Shown piece after piece: positions 31,534 through 41,235 of a DNA stretch of 64,000 nt (its first letter is position 1; every line of letters begins with the position of its first letter). Origin of the DNA: Streptomyces sp. NBC_01210 (GTDB taxonomy: Bacteria > Actinomycetota > Actinomycetes > Streptomycetales > Streptomycetaceae); contig NZ_CP108549.1 in NCBI RefSeq assembly GCF_036010325.1, positions 8,122,001 through 8,186,000 on the forward strand. The letters run 5' to 3'. The position numbers were made by a program, and so were the translations under genes. The notes beneath the pieces are model-generated. The model did not search any database. It saw nothing but the letters and a program-made list of their open reading frames with translations, and was not told the origin of the DNA.

Positions 31534-32175
31534 TCACCGGTCCGCGGCACGGAGGTCCGGCCCGGAGATGGTCAGATCGCCGCCGAACTGGCCGGCCTGC
31601 GAAACGGTCACGTCCTCGAACGCGACGGTCCGCATGGGCGCCCCCGGGTGAGAAAGCCACTGCGGGAGGGCGTCGGGGGTGATCGTGACGCTGCGGACCG
31701 CGGGGAGTGGGGCGCCGCCCAGGCTGGTGAGCGAGCCGGACAGCCTCTCGGTGTAGAGCGTCACCACGTCCTTGCCCCTGATCGTGGATGTCGTCGCGGG
31801 TCTGGCCCGCAGGCGTACCCCGCCGCCGATCGTCAGGTCGAGGTCGGTGATGTGCATCAACCGTGCGGTGAACTTCAGAACCCGTTCGGGTCCGGCCGGG
31901 GTCTGCACGGTTACCACGCCGTGGAAAACGCTCCCGTGGAGGATGAGTTTGTCTGCCCGAAGAACCAAGGGGCCGTTGCCGAGCGCGGCAGAAGGCCGGT
32001 CGCGCGGGGCATCGGTCCCGACAGCGTCGAATGTGGGGACACCGCTGGAGGAGAGGAGCGCGGTCGAAGCTGTCGGCGCACCGAAGAGTGCCACCGGCAG
32101 AGCCGTCAGGGCCAGCGTCCTGGCGAGTGACCACCGCAAGCGGTCGAGTACGCCGCTCAGGTCGTCACCTCTCAC
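31534..32175 (-). CDS. Putative exported protein linked to DUF6230/DUF6114
   Basis: A 213-aa protein with an N-terminal hydrophobic signal/anchor (SLARTLALTALPVALFGAP, residues about 16-34) and a beta-rich remainder: LVLRADKLILHGSVFHGVV, LKFTARLMHITDLDLTI, RTVAFEDVTVSQAGQFGG. The pattern of short amphipathic strands resembles the DUF6230 protein two genes upstream, so it may be a related surface or lipid-binding domain. No family is recognised with confidence. It overlaps the DUF6114 gene by 11 bases, so the three genes are one operon. Confidence 0.65.
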   Translation of the reverse strand: MRGDDLSGVLDRLRWSLARTLALTALPVALFGAPTASTALLSSSGVPTFDAVGTDAPRDRPSAALGNGPLVLRADKLILHGSVFHGVVTVQTPAGPERVLKFTARLMHITDLDLTIGGGVRLRARPATTSTIRGKDVVTLYTERLSGSLTSLGGAPLPAVRSVTITPDALPQWLSHPGAPMRTVAFEDVTVSQAGQFGGDLTISGPDLRAADR

Positions 32176-32641
32176 CCTGGTCCTCGCTCACCGGGACGGC
32201 CGCGGAGGCGCGGTGAGCGGGCCGAGGATCCGCGGTGTCCGGCGGGGCCCAGGCACAGGCGAGGGAGCCGCCGACGAGGCCGCAGAGCAGACCGAGAAAC
32301 ATCCCCCCGAAGTTGACCATGGGGAGGGAGGCGAGGGCGAGCAGCATGGCCGCGATCCCGGCGAACACACGCACTTGCTGGTGGAACCAGAGGGTGATGC
32401 CGAGGATGACGAGCAGGATCCCGATGATCAGCGAGCCTGCGCCGGCGGTGGTGGACAGCGCGAGAGGGATGCCGCCCAGACTGAGGCTCACGTAGGGGAA
32501 GTAGATGACGGGAACTCCGGCCGCGAGGGTGAACAGCCCGGCCCAGAAGGGGCGTTCACCACGCCATGCCCTGAATCTCCGTCGGGCGTCGGCGATCGCG
32601 ACGCGCAGTCCTGGGCGTCTGCCGAAAGGGTTGTGGATCAC
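32165..32641 (-). CDS. DUF6114 family membrane protein
   Basis: About 158 aa with four hydrophobic helices: PFWAGLFTLAAGVPVIYFPY, GAGSLIIGILLVILGITLWF, VFAGIAAMLLALASLPMVNF and MFLGLLCGLVGGSLACAW. GERPFWAGL followed by helix pairs is the DUF6114 pattern, nearly always next to DUF6230 in Streptomyces. GTG at 32641 has AGGGAAG 7 bases upstream; an earlier GTG at 32695 would begin 4 bases after the DUF6230 stop and is also possible. Unknown function; it may anchor or export its partner. Confidence 0.8.
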   Translation of the reverse strand: MIHNPFGRRPGLRVAIADARRRFRAWRGERPFWAGLFTLAAGVPVIYFPYVSLSLGGIPLALSTTAGAGSLIIGILLVILGITLWFHQQVRVFAGIAAMLLALASLPMVNFGGMFLGLLCGLVGGSLACAWAPPDTADPRPAHRASAAVPVSEDQGER

Positions 32642-32699
32642 GTGCGTCTTCCCTGTGGAAGCGGGCAGGAGGCAGGGCAGGCGAGCCCGGGTCACACGG

Positions 32700-33320
32700 T
32701 CAGAAGCACTCTTCGCGCCCCTTCACGAGACGCAGATTGAGACCAGGGACATTGAGAGTGGCGGCCGAGACGGCGACTGCGATGACACGTACGTCGGTGA
32801 GAGTGGCCGACGCCGCTTGCTGTGCGAAGCCGTTGGGATCGAAGAACCGCGAGTCCCTGTCATCGGGGTTGACCTTGCCCTTGGTGAGCGAGCCGGCCGC
32901 GACACCGATGTCGAGATCATCGAGGGACGCCTGACTCGCTGCCAAGGAGGTCCCATCGATGAACATGTCCTTCGCCTCGGCCACGCCCCGGTCACCAGTG
33001 AGCCTCAGCGTGTACGTGCCGAGAACCGGGACCGGGACCACAACGGACTGGCACAGACCGTCGATCTTCGCATGCCTCAGCCCGGTGACCACGACCGGAA
33101 CAGGGGTGCCTTTACGGGGCACGTCCACCATGCCGTAGATGCTCAGACCTCGTACGGTCAGTGAGTCGGCGCCGACCTGGAAGCGCTGGCCGGAGATGAA
33201 GAACGACGCGGCCAGCGCTCCTTGCGCCATGGCGACACCAAGAGTCGCGGCGGCCGCGATGCCCGGGACCAGGATGATGGCGAAGCGCTTCCAGCGTGTC
33301 CTGCCGACGCCGTGTGACAT
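32700..33320 (-). CDS. DUF6230 family protein
   Basis: A 206-aa protein with an N-terminal signal/anchor helix (FAIILVPGIAAAATLGVAMAQ) and then FFISGQRFQVGADSLTVRGL, the DUF6230 start. The extracytoplasmic part is strand-rich with a C-terminal cysteine pair-like arrangement (Cys near residue 90 and Cys205). ATG 33320 has a strong GGAGGAGAGGG ribosome binding site. It is first in a three-gene operon with DUF6114 and another exported protein. Abundant secreted or membrane-associated proteins of this family occur in Streptomyces; the biochemical function is unknown. Confidence 0.82.
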   Translation of the reverse strand: MSHGVGRTRWKRFAIILVPGIAAAATLGVAMAQGALAASFFISGQRFQVGADSLTVRGLSIYGMVDVPRKGTPVPVVVTGLRHAKIDGLCQSVVVPVPVLGTYTLRLTGDRGVAEAKDMFIDGTSLAASQASLDDLDIGVAAGSLTKGKVNPDDRDSRFFDPNGFAQQAASATLTDVRVIAVAVSAATLNVPGLNLRLVKGREECF

Positions 33321-33643
33321 TCCCTCTCCTCCGGTCCTGATATGGGCATGCCGGTGTCAGGCAGAGGAAGGCAATGTCCCAGTATATGGTGATGAATCCT
33401 AGACTGCTGGTACCGGCAGCTGTCGGCACATCAGACCGCGCAGACGGGTGAGAACCTTCTCGCACGGCTTTCGTGCGACGCGAGATGTTGTGCCACGGGC
33501 GATGTCCTCCGGCTGCTGACAATCACCGGGTGTGTGCCGAGGATGCCGAGCCGCTTCTGGGGGCGGCTGCGGAGTTACTGCTGAATGCCTCGGTTCAGGA
33601 GACCGGCAGGCTGCGCTGTTTGGCGGAACAGGGCCGTCCGCCG
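33321..33643. other. Intergenic region between DUF6230 and MFS genes
   Basis: No gene seen in 323 bp. On the minus strand CATATACTGGGACATTG near 33385 offers a TATACT -10-like box for the DUF6230 operon. The remainder follows the MFS stop and shows no convincing hairpin. Confidence 0.35.
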
Positions 33644-35260
33644 CTATGGCTTTGTCGAGCGGGGCTGGGTCGTCGGGATCCGATGGGTGAAGAACAGGGC
33701 GATGAGGGCGGCGAGGGCGAGGATGGCGAGTGCGGCGCGCAGGCCGTCGAGCCTCGCTGCGGCGTTCGCGTCGAGCGCGGCCTGGGTCACCTCCGTGCTC
33801 GTGCCCGCATCGTCGAGGGCGGTCTTGAGCTGGGCGTCCGACAGAAAGGGCACACCGCTCTGGAGTTGGACGGTTGCCTGACTCTTGACCTCGGCCGGCA
33901 CCGCCGGATTCTGGTCGATGGTGGTCAGAAACGAAGCCGTCAGCGCGGCGATCAGGATCGACCCGGCGAGTGCCGTACCGATCGAGGCGCCGAGGTTGGT
34001 GACGGCGTTCTGGATGCCGCCGACCTCCGCGCTCTGCTCGTCCGGCACTGCGGACACGGTGACCGACCCGAGCTGGGACGCCAGCGCGCCCATACCGAGC
34101 CCGATCAACAGAAGGGGGATGGTGACGATTTCCGCCCCCGCGTCTGCGTCGAGCGCGGCCATCAGGACCACCGCGCCCGCGAGTAGTGAGAGGATCCCGA
34201 GCCGCACCACCCGCCGTGGCGAGACGTCCGGGAAGAAACGTGGGATCAGGATCGCGGCGGCCAGCAGTGTCAGTGAGAGCGGCAGGAGGTATGCGCCGGT
34301 CTTGAGCGCGGACAGGCCGAGCGCGACCGACAGGTAGAGCGGTACGACGAAGAACACGCCCATCTGCACGAGGTATTGGAAGAAGAACATCGTCAGCCCG
34401 CCGGTGAGCTGCTTGTTCTGCAGCAGCGCCGGGTCCACGAGTGGTTCCTTGCGCTGCTCCACGAGACGGGCCTCCCAGCGGAGGAAGAGCCAGATCAGGA
34501 GCACACCCACCAGCATCAGCCAGATGACCAGTGAGATCCCGAGCCAGGAGGGTGCGTCGGGCTTCGGCTGGAACCAGCCCCATTCGTCCGAGCGGAGTAC
34601 GCCGTAGACGAAGATCCCGAGCCCAAGGGCGGAGAGCACGGCGCCGACGAGATCGATGCGCGGGCGTCCGTCGCTCGGCGCGTCGGCGATGCGGCGGGCC
34701 AGTACCAGGATGCCGAGCACGATCACGACCTCACCGGCGAACACCCAGCGCCAGGAGAAGTACGTCGTCGCGATACCCCCGATCAGCGGTCCGACCGCGA
34801 TGGCTACGGCCCCTGCGGCCGCGACGAGTCCGTAGGCGGCGGGCCGGCGTTCAGCGCCGAAGTTGCCGGCGACGAGCGCCACGATCGCAGGCAGGATGAG
34901 CGCCGCCCCGATCCCCTCGAGGAACGACCAGCCGAGCAGGAGCACGGGCAGGTTCGGGGCGAGCGCTGTCGTCAGGGATCCACAGCCGTAGATGACGCAG
35001 CCGATCACGAACGCGCGCTTGCGGCCGATGAGCGCGCCGACCTTGCCGCCAGGGATCATGAACATCGCCATCACGAGCGTGTATGCCGTGATCGCGCCCT
35101 GGATCCCGGTCACGGTCGTGCCCACGTCGTCGGCCACCGTCGCGATCGAGACGTTCATGACAGAGCTGTCGAGCGCCATCAGGAACTGCCCGGCCGCGAG
35201 TGTCAGCAGGACGAGTCGCGCCGATGCCGAACTCTGGGGAGAGCCTGTCCTGGGTGTCAT
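33644..35260 (-). CDS. MFS transporter, DHA2 (EmrB/QacA) family
   Basis: A 538-aa exporter with 14 predicted helices. Motif D1/A region: LAAGQFLMALDSSVMNVSIATVADDVG, with the DHA2-type LDSSVMNVSI near residue 31; GGKVGALIGRKRAF is motif A near 75; GLVAAAGAVAIAVGPLIGG is the antiporter motif C near 148. The drug/H+ antiporter family pumps out toxic compounds. The start ATG 35260 is weakly supported by a ribosome binding site but gives the standard N-terminus. A large loop near the C-terminus (VPFLSDAQLKTALDDAG) is extracytoplasmic. It is divergent from a second DHA2 exporter 500 bp away; the substrate is unknown. Confidence 0.9.
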   Translation of the reverse strand: MTPRTGSPQSSASARLVLLTLAAGQFLMALDSSVMNVSIATVADDVGTTVTGIQGAITAYTLVMAMFMIPGGKVGALIGRKRAFVIGCVIYGCGSLTTALAPNLPVLLLGWSFLEGIGAALILPAIVALVAGNFGAERRPAAYGLVAAAGAVAIAVGPLIGGIATTYFSWRWVFAGEVVIVLGILVLARRIADAPSDGRPRIDLVGAVLSALGLGIFVYGVLRSDEWGWFQPKPDAPSWLGISLVIWLMLVGVLLIWLFLRWEARLVEQRKEPLVDPALLQNKQLTGGLTMFFFQYLVQMGVFFVVPLYLSVALGLSALKTGAYLLPLSLTLLAAAILIPRFFPDVSPRRVVRLGILSLLAGAVVLMAALDADAGAEIVTIPLLLIGLGMGALASQLGSVTVSAVPDEQSAEVGGIQNAVTNLGASIGTALAGSILIAALTASFLTTIDQNPAVPAEVKSQATVQLQSGVPFLSDAQLKTALDDAGTSTEVTQAALDANAAARLDGLRAALAILALAALIALFFTHRIPTTQPRSTKP

Positions 35261-35768
35261 GGGCGTATCGTCCCAGCGACCCGGAGGGCGGCTCCTCGAC
35301 CCGCCGCGGAGATCAGCCGGTTGGCGGCGGTCGACCGCGCCGACTCCACTGAATCCGTAGAGCCTGCTCCAGGTGTCACGGTCATGCCCACGCTGGTCAC
35401 GGACGAGAGCAGCGTCGGCGCGCTCAACCGTCGCTGAGAGCCGAAGCCATTGCCCACTGATCCGCACGCTGAGGGAATCGAGAGTCCGGTGGTATCCGCC
35501 CGCGTCGTCGGCGGAGCCGGTTGGAGCGGCGTCGGGCGATCGCCAACGAGGGGCGCGGAATGGATGGTTGAGCACTTCCAGTGCACCCTGATCCGCTACC
35601 CGCGGACATGCCACGTGAGCGGGCGTGGGTCGTTGACGGTGTTGGTGAGGGCGAGCTGTATAGGGTCTTGGCCACCGTCCTTCTCGGTGAGGCCCGCCCG
35701 CCCCGAATCAGACGGACTTTCCCGGCAGGCCGTAAGCGCTGACTTGACCGATCATCAGGAGTGCTGCC
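35261..35768. other. Divergent intergenic region between two MFS genes
   Basis: 508 bp with no supported gene: all frames are short, off the local codon bias and without ribosome binding sites. No TetR/MarR-type regulator is present, although exporters of this type usually have one. Confidence 0.4.
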
Positions 35769-37232
35769 GTGCGACCCACAGCGACATCATCGGCGCCCGG
35801 CAGCCTCGGTTGGAACCATGAGACAGCGATGCTGGCGCTCCTGTCCTTCGCCATGCTGATCGTTTCGCTCGACCAGTACATCGTGGTCGTGGCACTCCCC
35901 GACATCGCACGCGACCTTGGCTATTCGGCGCGGACGCTCCAGGCGGTCATCAGCGCCTATGCGGTAGCCTCGGCCGGCTTCCTACTGTTCGGCGGGCGCG
36001 CCGCCGACCTGCTCGGACGACGCCGCATCCTGGCCACCGGCCTCGCACTCTATGCCGGGGCATCGCTCGCGGGAGGACTCGCGACCGGCCCAGGAATGCT
36101 CCTCGCCGCCCGCGCATTCCAAGGTCTCGGCGGAGCCCTCGTCTTCCCCACCACCCTGGCCCTCATCAACACCACCTTCGCTGAAGGCCGCGCCCGCAAC
36201 CGCGCATTGGGAATCTGGGGAGGGGCAGGCGCGGCAGGACTCGTCATCGGTGTGCTGCTCGGCGGTCTTCTGACGCAGGCGTTCGGTTGGGAAGCGGTCT
36301 TCCTCGTCAACGTCGTGCTGGCCGGCCCTGCGCTGCTGCTCGCCTTCGTTGTGATCCCCCGGGACGGTGAACGCGAAAAAGGCCGTAACTTCGACCTACC
36401 CGGTGCCCTCAGCATCACTCTCGGTGTCACACTCATCGTGTTCGCCCTCGTGCAAGGCCCCGGATTGGGCTGGCTTTCGCCGGGCATCCTGGTCAGCGCA
36501 GTGGCGGGCCTCCTGCTGATCGGAGCTTTCTTCATCATCGAGCGGCGCAGCGACGACCCGCTCATGCCACCCCGGCTGCTCTCCAACCCCAACTTGATCA
36601 CCGGCGTCGTCATCGCGTTCATGTTCATGGCGACCTTCGGCTCCGTGCTCTACTTCCTGTCCATTTACTTCCAGGAGATTCTGGGCTACGACGCTTTGCA
36701 GACCGGCGCCGGCTTCCTCATCCCCACGGCAGTGGTGGTGGCCGGTTCGACAACCGCAGGCCAGCTCGTGACGCGGTTCGGTCTCAGGCGCACGTTGGCC
36801 GCAGCCCTCGCCGTCGGTGCGCTCGGTGCGGTCGCACTCGGCCTCGCGGTTTCGCCGAACGGCACATACATCGAACTCGTCCCCGGCCTCGTGGTGCTCA
36901 GCGTCGGCGACGGGGTGGTCTTCACGGCCATGTTCATCGCCGCCGCCACTGGAATCTCCGACCGACAACAAGGCATCGCCTCCGGCATTGCCTCCACCGG
37001 CTCAGGCGCGGGCGCAGCTGTCGGCCTCGCCATCCTCGTCCTGGTGGCGACTGCCGGCCTCGATGGCCTCTCCGGTGAACAGCTTCGAATCGCCACCGCC
37101 GACGGGATCAGTACCACGCTCTTCGTCGTGGCAGGCGGAATCGTGCTGACCTTCCTCGTCGCCTTGAGGCGGTGCCCGACACCGCACGAACCGGTACCCG
37201 CCCCCGTGCCGTACCAGACCCGTCGCTGCTGA
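35769..37232 (+). CDS. MFS transporter, DHA2 family
   Basis: A 487-aa, roughly 14-helix exporter. Landmarks: [28 protein letters not shown] near residue 24, [14 protein letters not shown] (motif A) near 76, [18 protein letters not shown] (motif C) near 148, and a C-terminal region [29 protein letters not shown] typical of the DHA2 group. The GTG at 35769 has CAGGAG 8 bases upstream. It is about 500 bp from the other DHA2 gene, transcribed away from it, and is convergent with the sugar transporter. Both may be exporters for different compounds. Confidence 0.9.
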   Translation: MRPTATSSAPGSLGWNHETAMLALLSFAMLIVSLDQYIVVVALPDIARDLGYSARTLQAVISAYAVASAGFLLFGGRAADLLGRRRILATGLALYAGASLAGGLATGPGMLLAARAFQGLGGALVFPTTLALINTTFAEGRARNRALGIWGGAGAAGLVIGVLLGGLLTQAFGWEAVFLVNVVLAGPALLLAFVVIPRDGEREKGRNFDLPGALSITLGVTLIVFALVQGPGLGWLSPGILVSAVAGLLLIGAFFIIERRSDDPLMPPRLLSNPNLITGVVIAFMFMATFGSVLYFLSIYFQEILGYDALQTGAGFLIPTAVVVAGSTTAGQLVTRFGLRRTLAAALAVGALGAVALGLAVSPNGTYIELVPGLVVLSVGDGVVFTAMFIAAATGISDRQQGIASGIASTGSGAGAAVGLAILVLVATAGLDGLSGEQLRIATADGISTTLFVVAGGIVLTFLVALRRCPTPHEPVPAPVPYQTRRC

Positions 37233-37290
37233 CGGTTCTGACGCTCGCGTGACGCTGTTCCGGCGCCGATGCCGACCGTGCACGAGGTCG

Positions 37291-38427
37291 TTACGCGCGC
37301 CAGATCTTCCGGTAGGCCTCGCGGTAGCCCGACGGATTCCAGGAAGTGGCCCCGTTGCTGTTGTCGGCCGTGGCGATGTGGACGGGGGCGACGTAGCCGC
37401 TGGCGGCCTGGCCGGCGAACGAGCGGTTGAACTCATCGATGATTTGCCAGCCTTGCTGGGACAGCGGCTCGGGGACGGTGGCGGCCTGGAACTGCTTGCT
37501 GTTGATGCGCTGGAAGGCGGAGGGATCGCCGTCGCCCGCCCCGATGTTGAAGGGAGGGCCGGAGCCTGGTTTTGCGGCAGCGCGGAGGGCCGGGGCGGCG
37601 TCGGCGAAGTAGAGGTCGTTGATGGCGACGGAGTACGTCCAGCTGTTCTGGAAGCGGGAGAGGAGGGAGGAGACCTCCTGGGGGGTGCGGTGGCTCGCGT
37701 CCGGAATCGGGATGTTCTCGTACGCCAGCAGCTTCAGGCCGGAGCAGGTGGCGAGCTCCTGCTTGATCAGTTCGGACTTGTTCTTGGCGAACGGGATCGA
37801 GTCGTCGGTGAAGACGACGACTCCGGCATTGCCGTTGGACCGAGCGATGACCCAGTCCGCACTGATCTTCGCCACGTCCTCCACTTTGGTGGTGATGTTG
37901 GTGTAGAGGCTGGGGTTCTTGCTCGGCCCGGGGGAACGGACCGCGTGCCAGCCGATGAGCGGGATATGCGCCGCTTGTGCCCGCGCCACCTGCTGCGAAG
38001 TCAGATTGGGGTCGAAGCCGCCGATGACGATGCCCGAGGGCTTGAGGGTGACGGCCTGGCTGAGTGCTGCCTGGATGCCGGCGGGGGTGCCCTCTCCGTC
38101 GATCACCCGGACGTTCCATCCGGTGACCTTCCCGGCTTCCTTGACGCCCTGCGCGACGCCTGCGACGCCAGGGTTGGTCATGGTCTGCGCGACGTAGACG
38201 ATGGTCCTGCCGGAAACCGCCGTGGGGCCGCTGGTGGGGCCGTTCCAGGAGACGTTGGTGTTCTCGGCCTGCTGCACGGCCCCCTTGGCCTTCGCGAGGA
38301 CGGCGGGGCAACCGGCCTTCGACGGCCCGGTGCCGGTCGACGGGCCGCGCCCGCAACCGACAACGACGGTGGTAGTCAGTGCCAGCAGGGCTGCGGCGGT
38401 GAGGGCGGTCTTTCGGTGCGAGTACAC
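37291..38427 (-). CDS. Sugar ABC transporter substrate-binding lipoprotein
   Basis: A 378-aa periplasmic-binding-protein type 1 (RbsB-like) lipoprotein. The signal peptide TALTAAALLALTTTVVVGCG ends in the lipobox VVGC (lipidated Cys near residue 25). The mature part has the two-lobe type-1 pattern: IVYVAQTMTNPGVAGVAQGV near 75, GIVIGGFDPNLTSQQVARAQ near 133, AGVVVFTDDSIPFAKNKSEL near 205 and AINDLYFADAAPAL near 275. It captures a sugar or related solute outside the membrane for the permease and ATPase genes immediately upstream. The substrate is not evident; no catabolic enzymes lie beside it. Confidence 0.9.
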   Translation of the reverse strand: MYSHRKTALTAAALLALTTTVVVGCGRGPSTGTGPSKAGCPAVLAKAKGAVQQAENTNVSWNGPTSGPTAVSGRTIVYVAQTMTNPGVAGVAQGVKEAGKVTGWNVRVIDGEGTPAGIQAALSQAVTLKPSGIVIGGFDPNLTSQQVARAQAAHIPLIGWHAVRSPGPSKNPSLYTNITTKVEDVAKISADWVIARSNGNAGVVVFTDDSIPFAKNKSELIKQELATCSGLKLLAYENIPIPDASHRTPQEVSSLLSRFQNSWTYSVAINDLYFADAAPALRAAAKPGSGPPFNIGAGDGDPSAFQRINSKQFQAATVPEPLSQQGWQIIDEFNRSFAGQAASGYVAPVHIATADNSNGATSWNPSGYREAYRKIWRA

Positions 38428-38462
38428 GGTGCTCCTGACGCAGGTGCGCGCTACGAAGTGTT

Positions 38463-39524
38463 CTAGGGGTTGCCGTCCTTCGTCGGTGCAGCCGACGGCG
38501 TTGCGAGTGACTGGCGGGTCGCGGTGGGGTCGGTGCGCAGTCGGCGGCGGGCGGAGTAGCCGGCCAGGCCGACGGCGATGAGCAGGGTGCCGCCGTTGAA
38601 CAGCGGGGTGACCCAGAACTGGGCGCCGAGCTGGCCGATGCCGGCGAGGCCGATGGCGAGGACGGCGACGGCCACGAGGGTGCCCAAGGCGTTGGCGCGG
38701 CCGGGTTTGATCGCGGTGGAGCCGAGCAGGGCGCCGACGAAGGCGGGCAGCAGGTAGTCCAGGCCGACACTCGGGTTGCCGGTCTGCTGCTGGGCGGCGA
38801 GGAGGACACCGGCGAAGCCGACGACCAGGCCCGATCCGGCGAAGGCGTAGACGGAGTACTTGCGGGTGGGGATGCCGAGGATGCCGGCGGCACGGGGGTT
38901 GGAGCCGATGACATACAGGTACCGCCCGAGCGGCAGCCGCTCCAGCACCAGCCAGAGGGCGACGACGACGGCGAGGACATAGAAGGCGGGTACCGGCAGG
39001 CCGAGGAACCTGGAGTCGTAGATGTCGGTGAAGGCGCGCGGCAGGCCCTGCGGTCCGGGGACGATCCGGGCTCCGTCGGTGATCCAGCCGGTGAAGGCGT
39101 ACATGATGCTGCCGGTGCCGAGAGTGGCGATGAAGGAGTCGATCTGCGCGAACTCGACGATGACACCGTTCAGAGCGCCGACCACCAGCCCTCCGAGGAT
39201 CACTGCGAGGCAGGCGAGCGGCCAGGGCCAGCCTTCGTTGACGATCAGTTGCATCACCATGACGTGCGCCAGGCCGAGACCGTAGCCGATGGACAGGTCG
39301 AACTTGCCGGTGACGATGGGGATCGTCGCGCCGAGCGCGAGGATGGCGGGGATCGATTGGTTGGAGAGGATCGACGAGATGTTGTCCCGCGTGGGAAAGG
39401 TGTCCGGCAGGGTGATGGAGAAGATCAGGAAGAGCAGGGCGGTGAGGGCCAGAAGGCCGTAGGTGCCGATGAGATGTCCGCGCAGAAAGCCGAGCAGGGA
39501 TCGAGGCGAGGGGGAGGGGGTCAC
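38463..39524 (-). CDS. Sugar ABC transporter permease (RbsC family)
   Basis: A 353-aa branched-type ABC permease with about 9-10 helices. Family motifs: ALGATIPIVTGKFDLSIGYGLGL near residue 65 (the DLSVG-type motif), GALNGVIVEFAQIDSFIATLGTGSIMYA near 118, GRYLYVIGSNPRAAGILGI near 210, and the C-terminal LLPAFVGALLGSTAIKPGRANALGTLV near 270 (typical S-T-x-x-x-G-R). The GTG start at 39524 overlaps the stop of the ATPase gene (GTGA); the longer open frame upstream is antisense-like noise in the ATPase gene. It forms the membrane channel of the importer. Confidence 0.9.
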   Translation of the reverse strand: MTPSPSPRSLLGFLRGHLIGTYGLLALTALLFLIFSITLPDTFPTRDNISSILSNQSIPAILALGATIPIVTGKFDLSIGYGLGLAHVMVMQLIVNEGWPWPLACLAVILGGLVVGALNGVIVEFAQIDSFIATLGTGSIMYAFTGWITDGARIVPGPQGLPRAFTDIYDSRFLGLPVPAFYVLAVVVALWLVLERLPLGRYLYVIGSNPRAAGILGIPTRKYSVYAFAGSGLVVGFAGVLLAAQQQTGNPSVGLDYLLPAFVGALLGSTAIKPGRANALGTLVAVAVLAIGLAGIGQLGAQFWVTPLFNGGTLLIAVGLAGYSARRRLRTDPTATRQSLATPSAAPTKDGNP

Positions 39525-41071
39525 CGGCTCGTCGCGGTTCCGGTGATGGCGGGCATGGCCGAGGCGGTGCGGGTGAGTTCGCTGACAGTCAGGGCTTCGC
39601 CGGTCAGCTCGGCTGTCACGGACCCACGGGCGAACACCAGGGCGCGGTGGCACACGGTTGCGACCTCCTCGAAATCGGTGGAGATGAGCAGTACCGCCAG
39701 GCCGGCGGCCAGCGCGTCGTCGAGCAGACGGTAGATCGCGGCCTTGGCGCCGACGTCCACGCTGGCGGTCGGCTCTTCGAGGATCAGCAGGCGCAGGCTC
39801 CCCCGGAGCCATCGGCCGACCATGATCTTCTGCTGGTTGCCGCCCGAAAGGGTGGCGATCGGGACCTCGCAGTCGCGGGGGTGCACCGAGAACCGATCGA
39901 TCAGGGCGGTGGCCTCGGCGCGCTCGCGCCGGGGACTGATCCAGTGCCACGGCGGCACACCGGCTGCCCGGGGGTTGGCCAGGAAGTTCTCCCGTACGGT
40001 CAGTTCGGCGGCGCAGCCCTCCTCCTGACGGTTGCCGGCCACGAAGCCGATGCCGGAGTCGAGAGCGGCGGCGACCGTACGCGGGTGGTACGGGCGGCCG
40101 TCGAGCAGCGCCCGCCCGCCGAGGATCGGCCGGGTGCCGGCGAGGGCGCGGCCCAGGTCCATGTGACCGGCGCCGGTCAGGCCCACTGTGCCGAGGATTT
40201 CGCCGGCACGCAGTTCCAGGCTGACCGGTCCGGTGTATTGGGTCCGTACGCTGTCGAGGCTCAGGACGGGCGGGGCTGTGGCGGGGGCGGTGGCGGTCCG
40301 GTGGCCGGCCAGTTCGCGGCCCACGATGTCGCGCACCAGACGGGCGGGGCTGTGGACGGCGAGCGGACCTTGGCTGACGAGCCGGCCGTCGCGCAGGACG
40401 GCAAAGGTGTCGGCGACCTTGTAGACCTCGTCGAGCCGGTGGCTGACGTAGAGGATGCCGTGCCCTCGGTCGCGCAGGGCGTGCAGTACGTCGAAGAGCC
40501 GGGCGCAGTCCGCGGCGGGGAGGGTGGCGGTCGGCTCGTCGAGGATGAAGAGCTCCGCCCGCGTCGCCAGGGCGCGGGCGATGGCGACCAGCGAGCGCTC
40601 GGCGGGGGCGAGGTCGGCAATCCGGGAGTCGGCGTCCAGGTGTCCGGCGACGATCCGCAGTGCCTCGGCGCAGCGCTCTCGGGTCTGCCGCCAGGAGACC
40701 AGTCCGCGACGGCGCGGATAGCCGGTGCCCAGTGCGATGTTCTCGGCGACCGTCATCCACTCGACGAGGCCGAGATCCTGGTGGATGAACGACATCTTCC
40801 GGGTGGCGGCGGCGGAGCCGAGTGGATGCCCGGCCACCGTCACTTCGCCCTCGTCGGCGCGGTGCACCCCGGCGAGCACCTTGATGAGGGTGGACTTCCC
40901 GGCGCCGTTGGGACCGAGCAGGGCGAGGACGCTGCCGCCGTGGATGTCGAGGTCGACCGCGGCGAGCGCGAGGGTGCCGCCGAATCGCTTGCTGAGACCG
41001 CGAATGCGGACGAGAGGTTCTCCACCGAAGCGCGAGGGTGGGCTCATCGAGGTGTCGGGAGCGTCATTCAC
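39521..41071 (-). CDS. Sugar ABC transporter ATP-binding protein (RbsA/MglA family, two NBDs)
   Basis: A 516-aa protein with two nucleotide-binding domains. NBD1 is complete: Walker A LLGPNGAGKSTLIKVL near residue 55, Q-loop IHQDLGLVEW, signature LAPAERSLVAIARALA near 142 and Walker B ELFILDEPTA. NBD2 has the degenerate Walker A VGLTGAGHMDLGRAL usual for this family, signature LSGGNQQKIMVGRWL near 405 and LLILEEPTASVDV. The GTG start at 41071 with GGAGAAG is preferred; ATG 41047 is possible. It is first in the order ATPase, permease, binding protein, all translationally coupled or closely spaced. It energises sugar import. Confidence 0.92.
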   Translation of the reverse strand: MNDAPDTSMSPPSRFGGEPLVRIRGLSKRFGGTLALAAVDLDIHGGSVLALLGPNGAGKSTLIKVLAGVHRADEGEVTVAGHPLGSAAATRKMSFIHQDLGLVEWMTVAENIALGTGYPRRRGLVSWRQTRERCAEALRIVAGHLDADSRIADLAPAERSLVAIARALATRAELFILDEPTATLPAADCARLFDVLHALRDRGHGILYVSHRLDEVYKVADTFAVLRDGRLVSQGPLAVHSPARLVRDIVGRELAGHRTATAPATAPPVLSLDSVRTQYTGPVSLELRAGEILGTVGLTGAGHMDLGRALAGTRPILGGRALLDGRPYHPRTVAAALDSGIGFVAGNRQEEGCAAELTVRENFLANPRAAGVPPWHWISPRRERAEATALIDRFSVHPRDCEVPIATLSGGNQQKIMVGRWLRGSLRLLILEEPTASVDVGAKAAIYRLLDDALAAGLAVLLISTDFEEVATVCHRALVFARGSVTAELTGEALTVSELTRTASAMPAITGTATSR

Positions 41072-41235
41072 GGACTTCTCCGAGGGTCGGCCTCCGGGTT
41101 CTTCCCGACTGCATGGGGGATGGTACTGGGATCTGTTACCGCATTTCCGGCATATCGTTGATCCCTTTGACTCCAATGGGCGAGTTGCCCGGGAGGCGGT
41201 CTCCCCTTACGCCTCCCGGCTGTGCCGAGTGGAGC

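Noticed and set aside
38463..40760. A 765-codon fused permease
   Set aside because: The first 412 codons overlap the ATPase gene in another frame; the real permease starts at GTG 39524, coupled to the ATPase stop.
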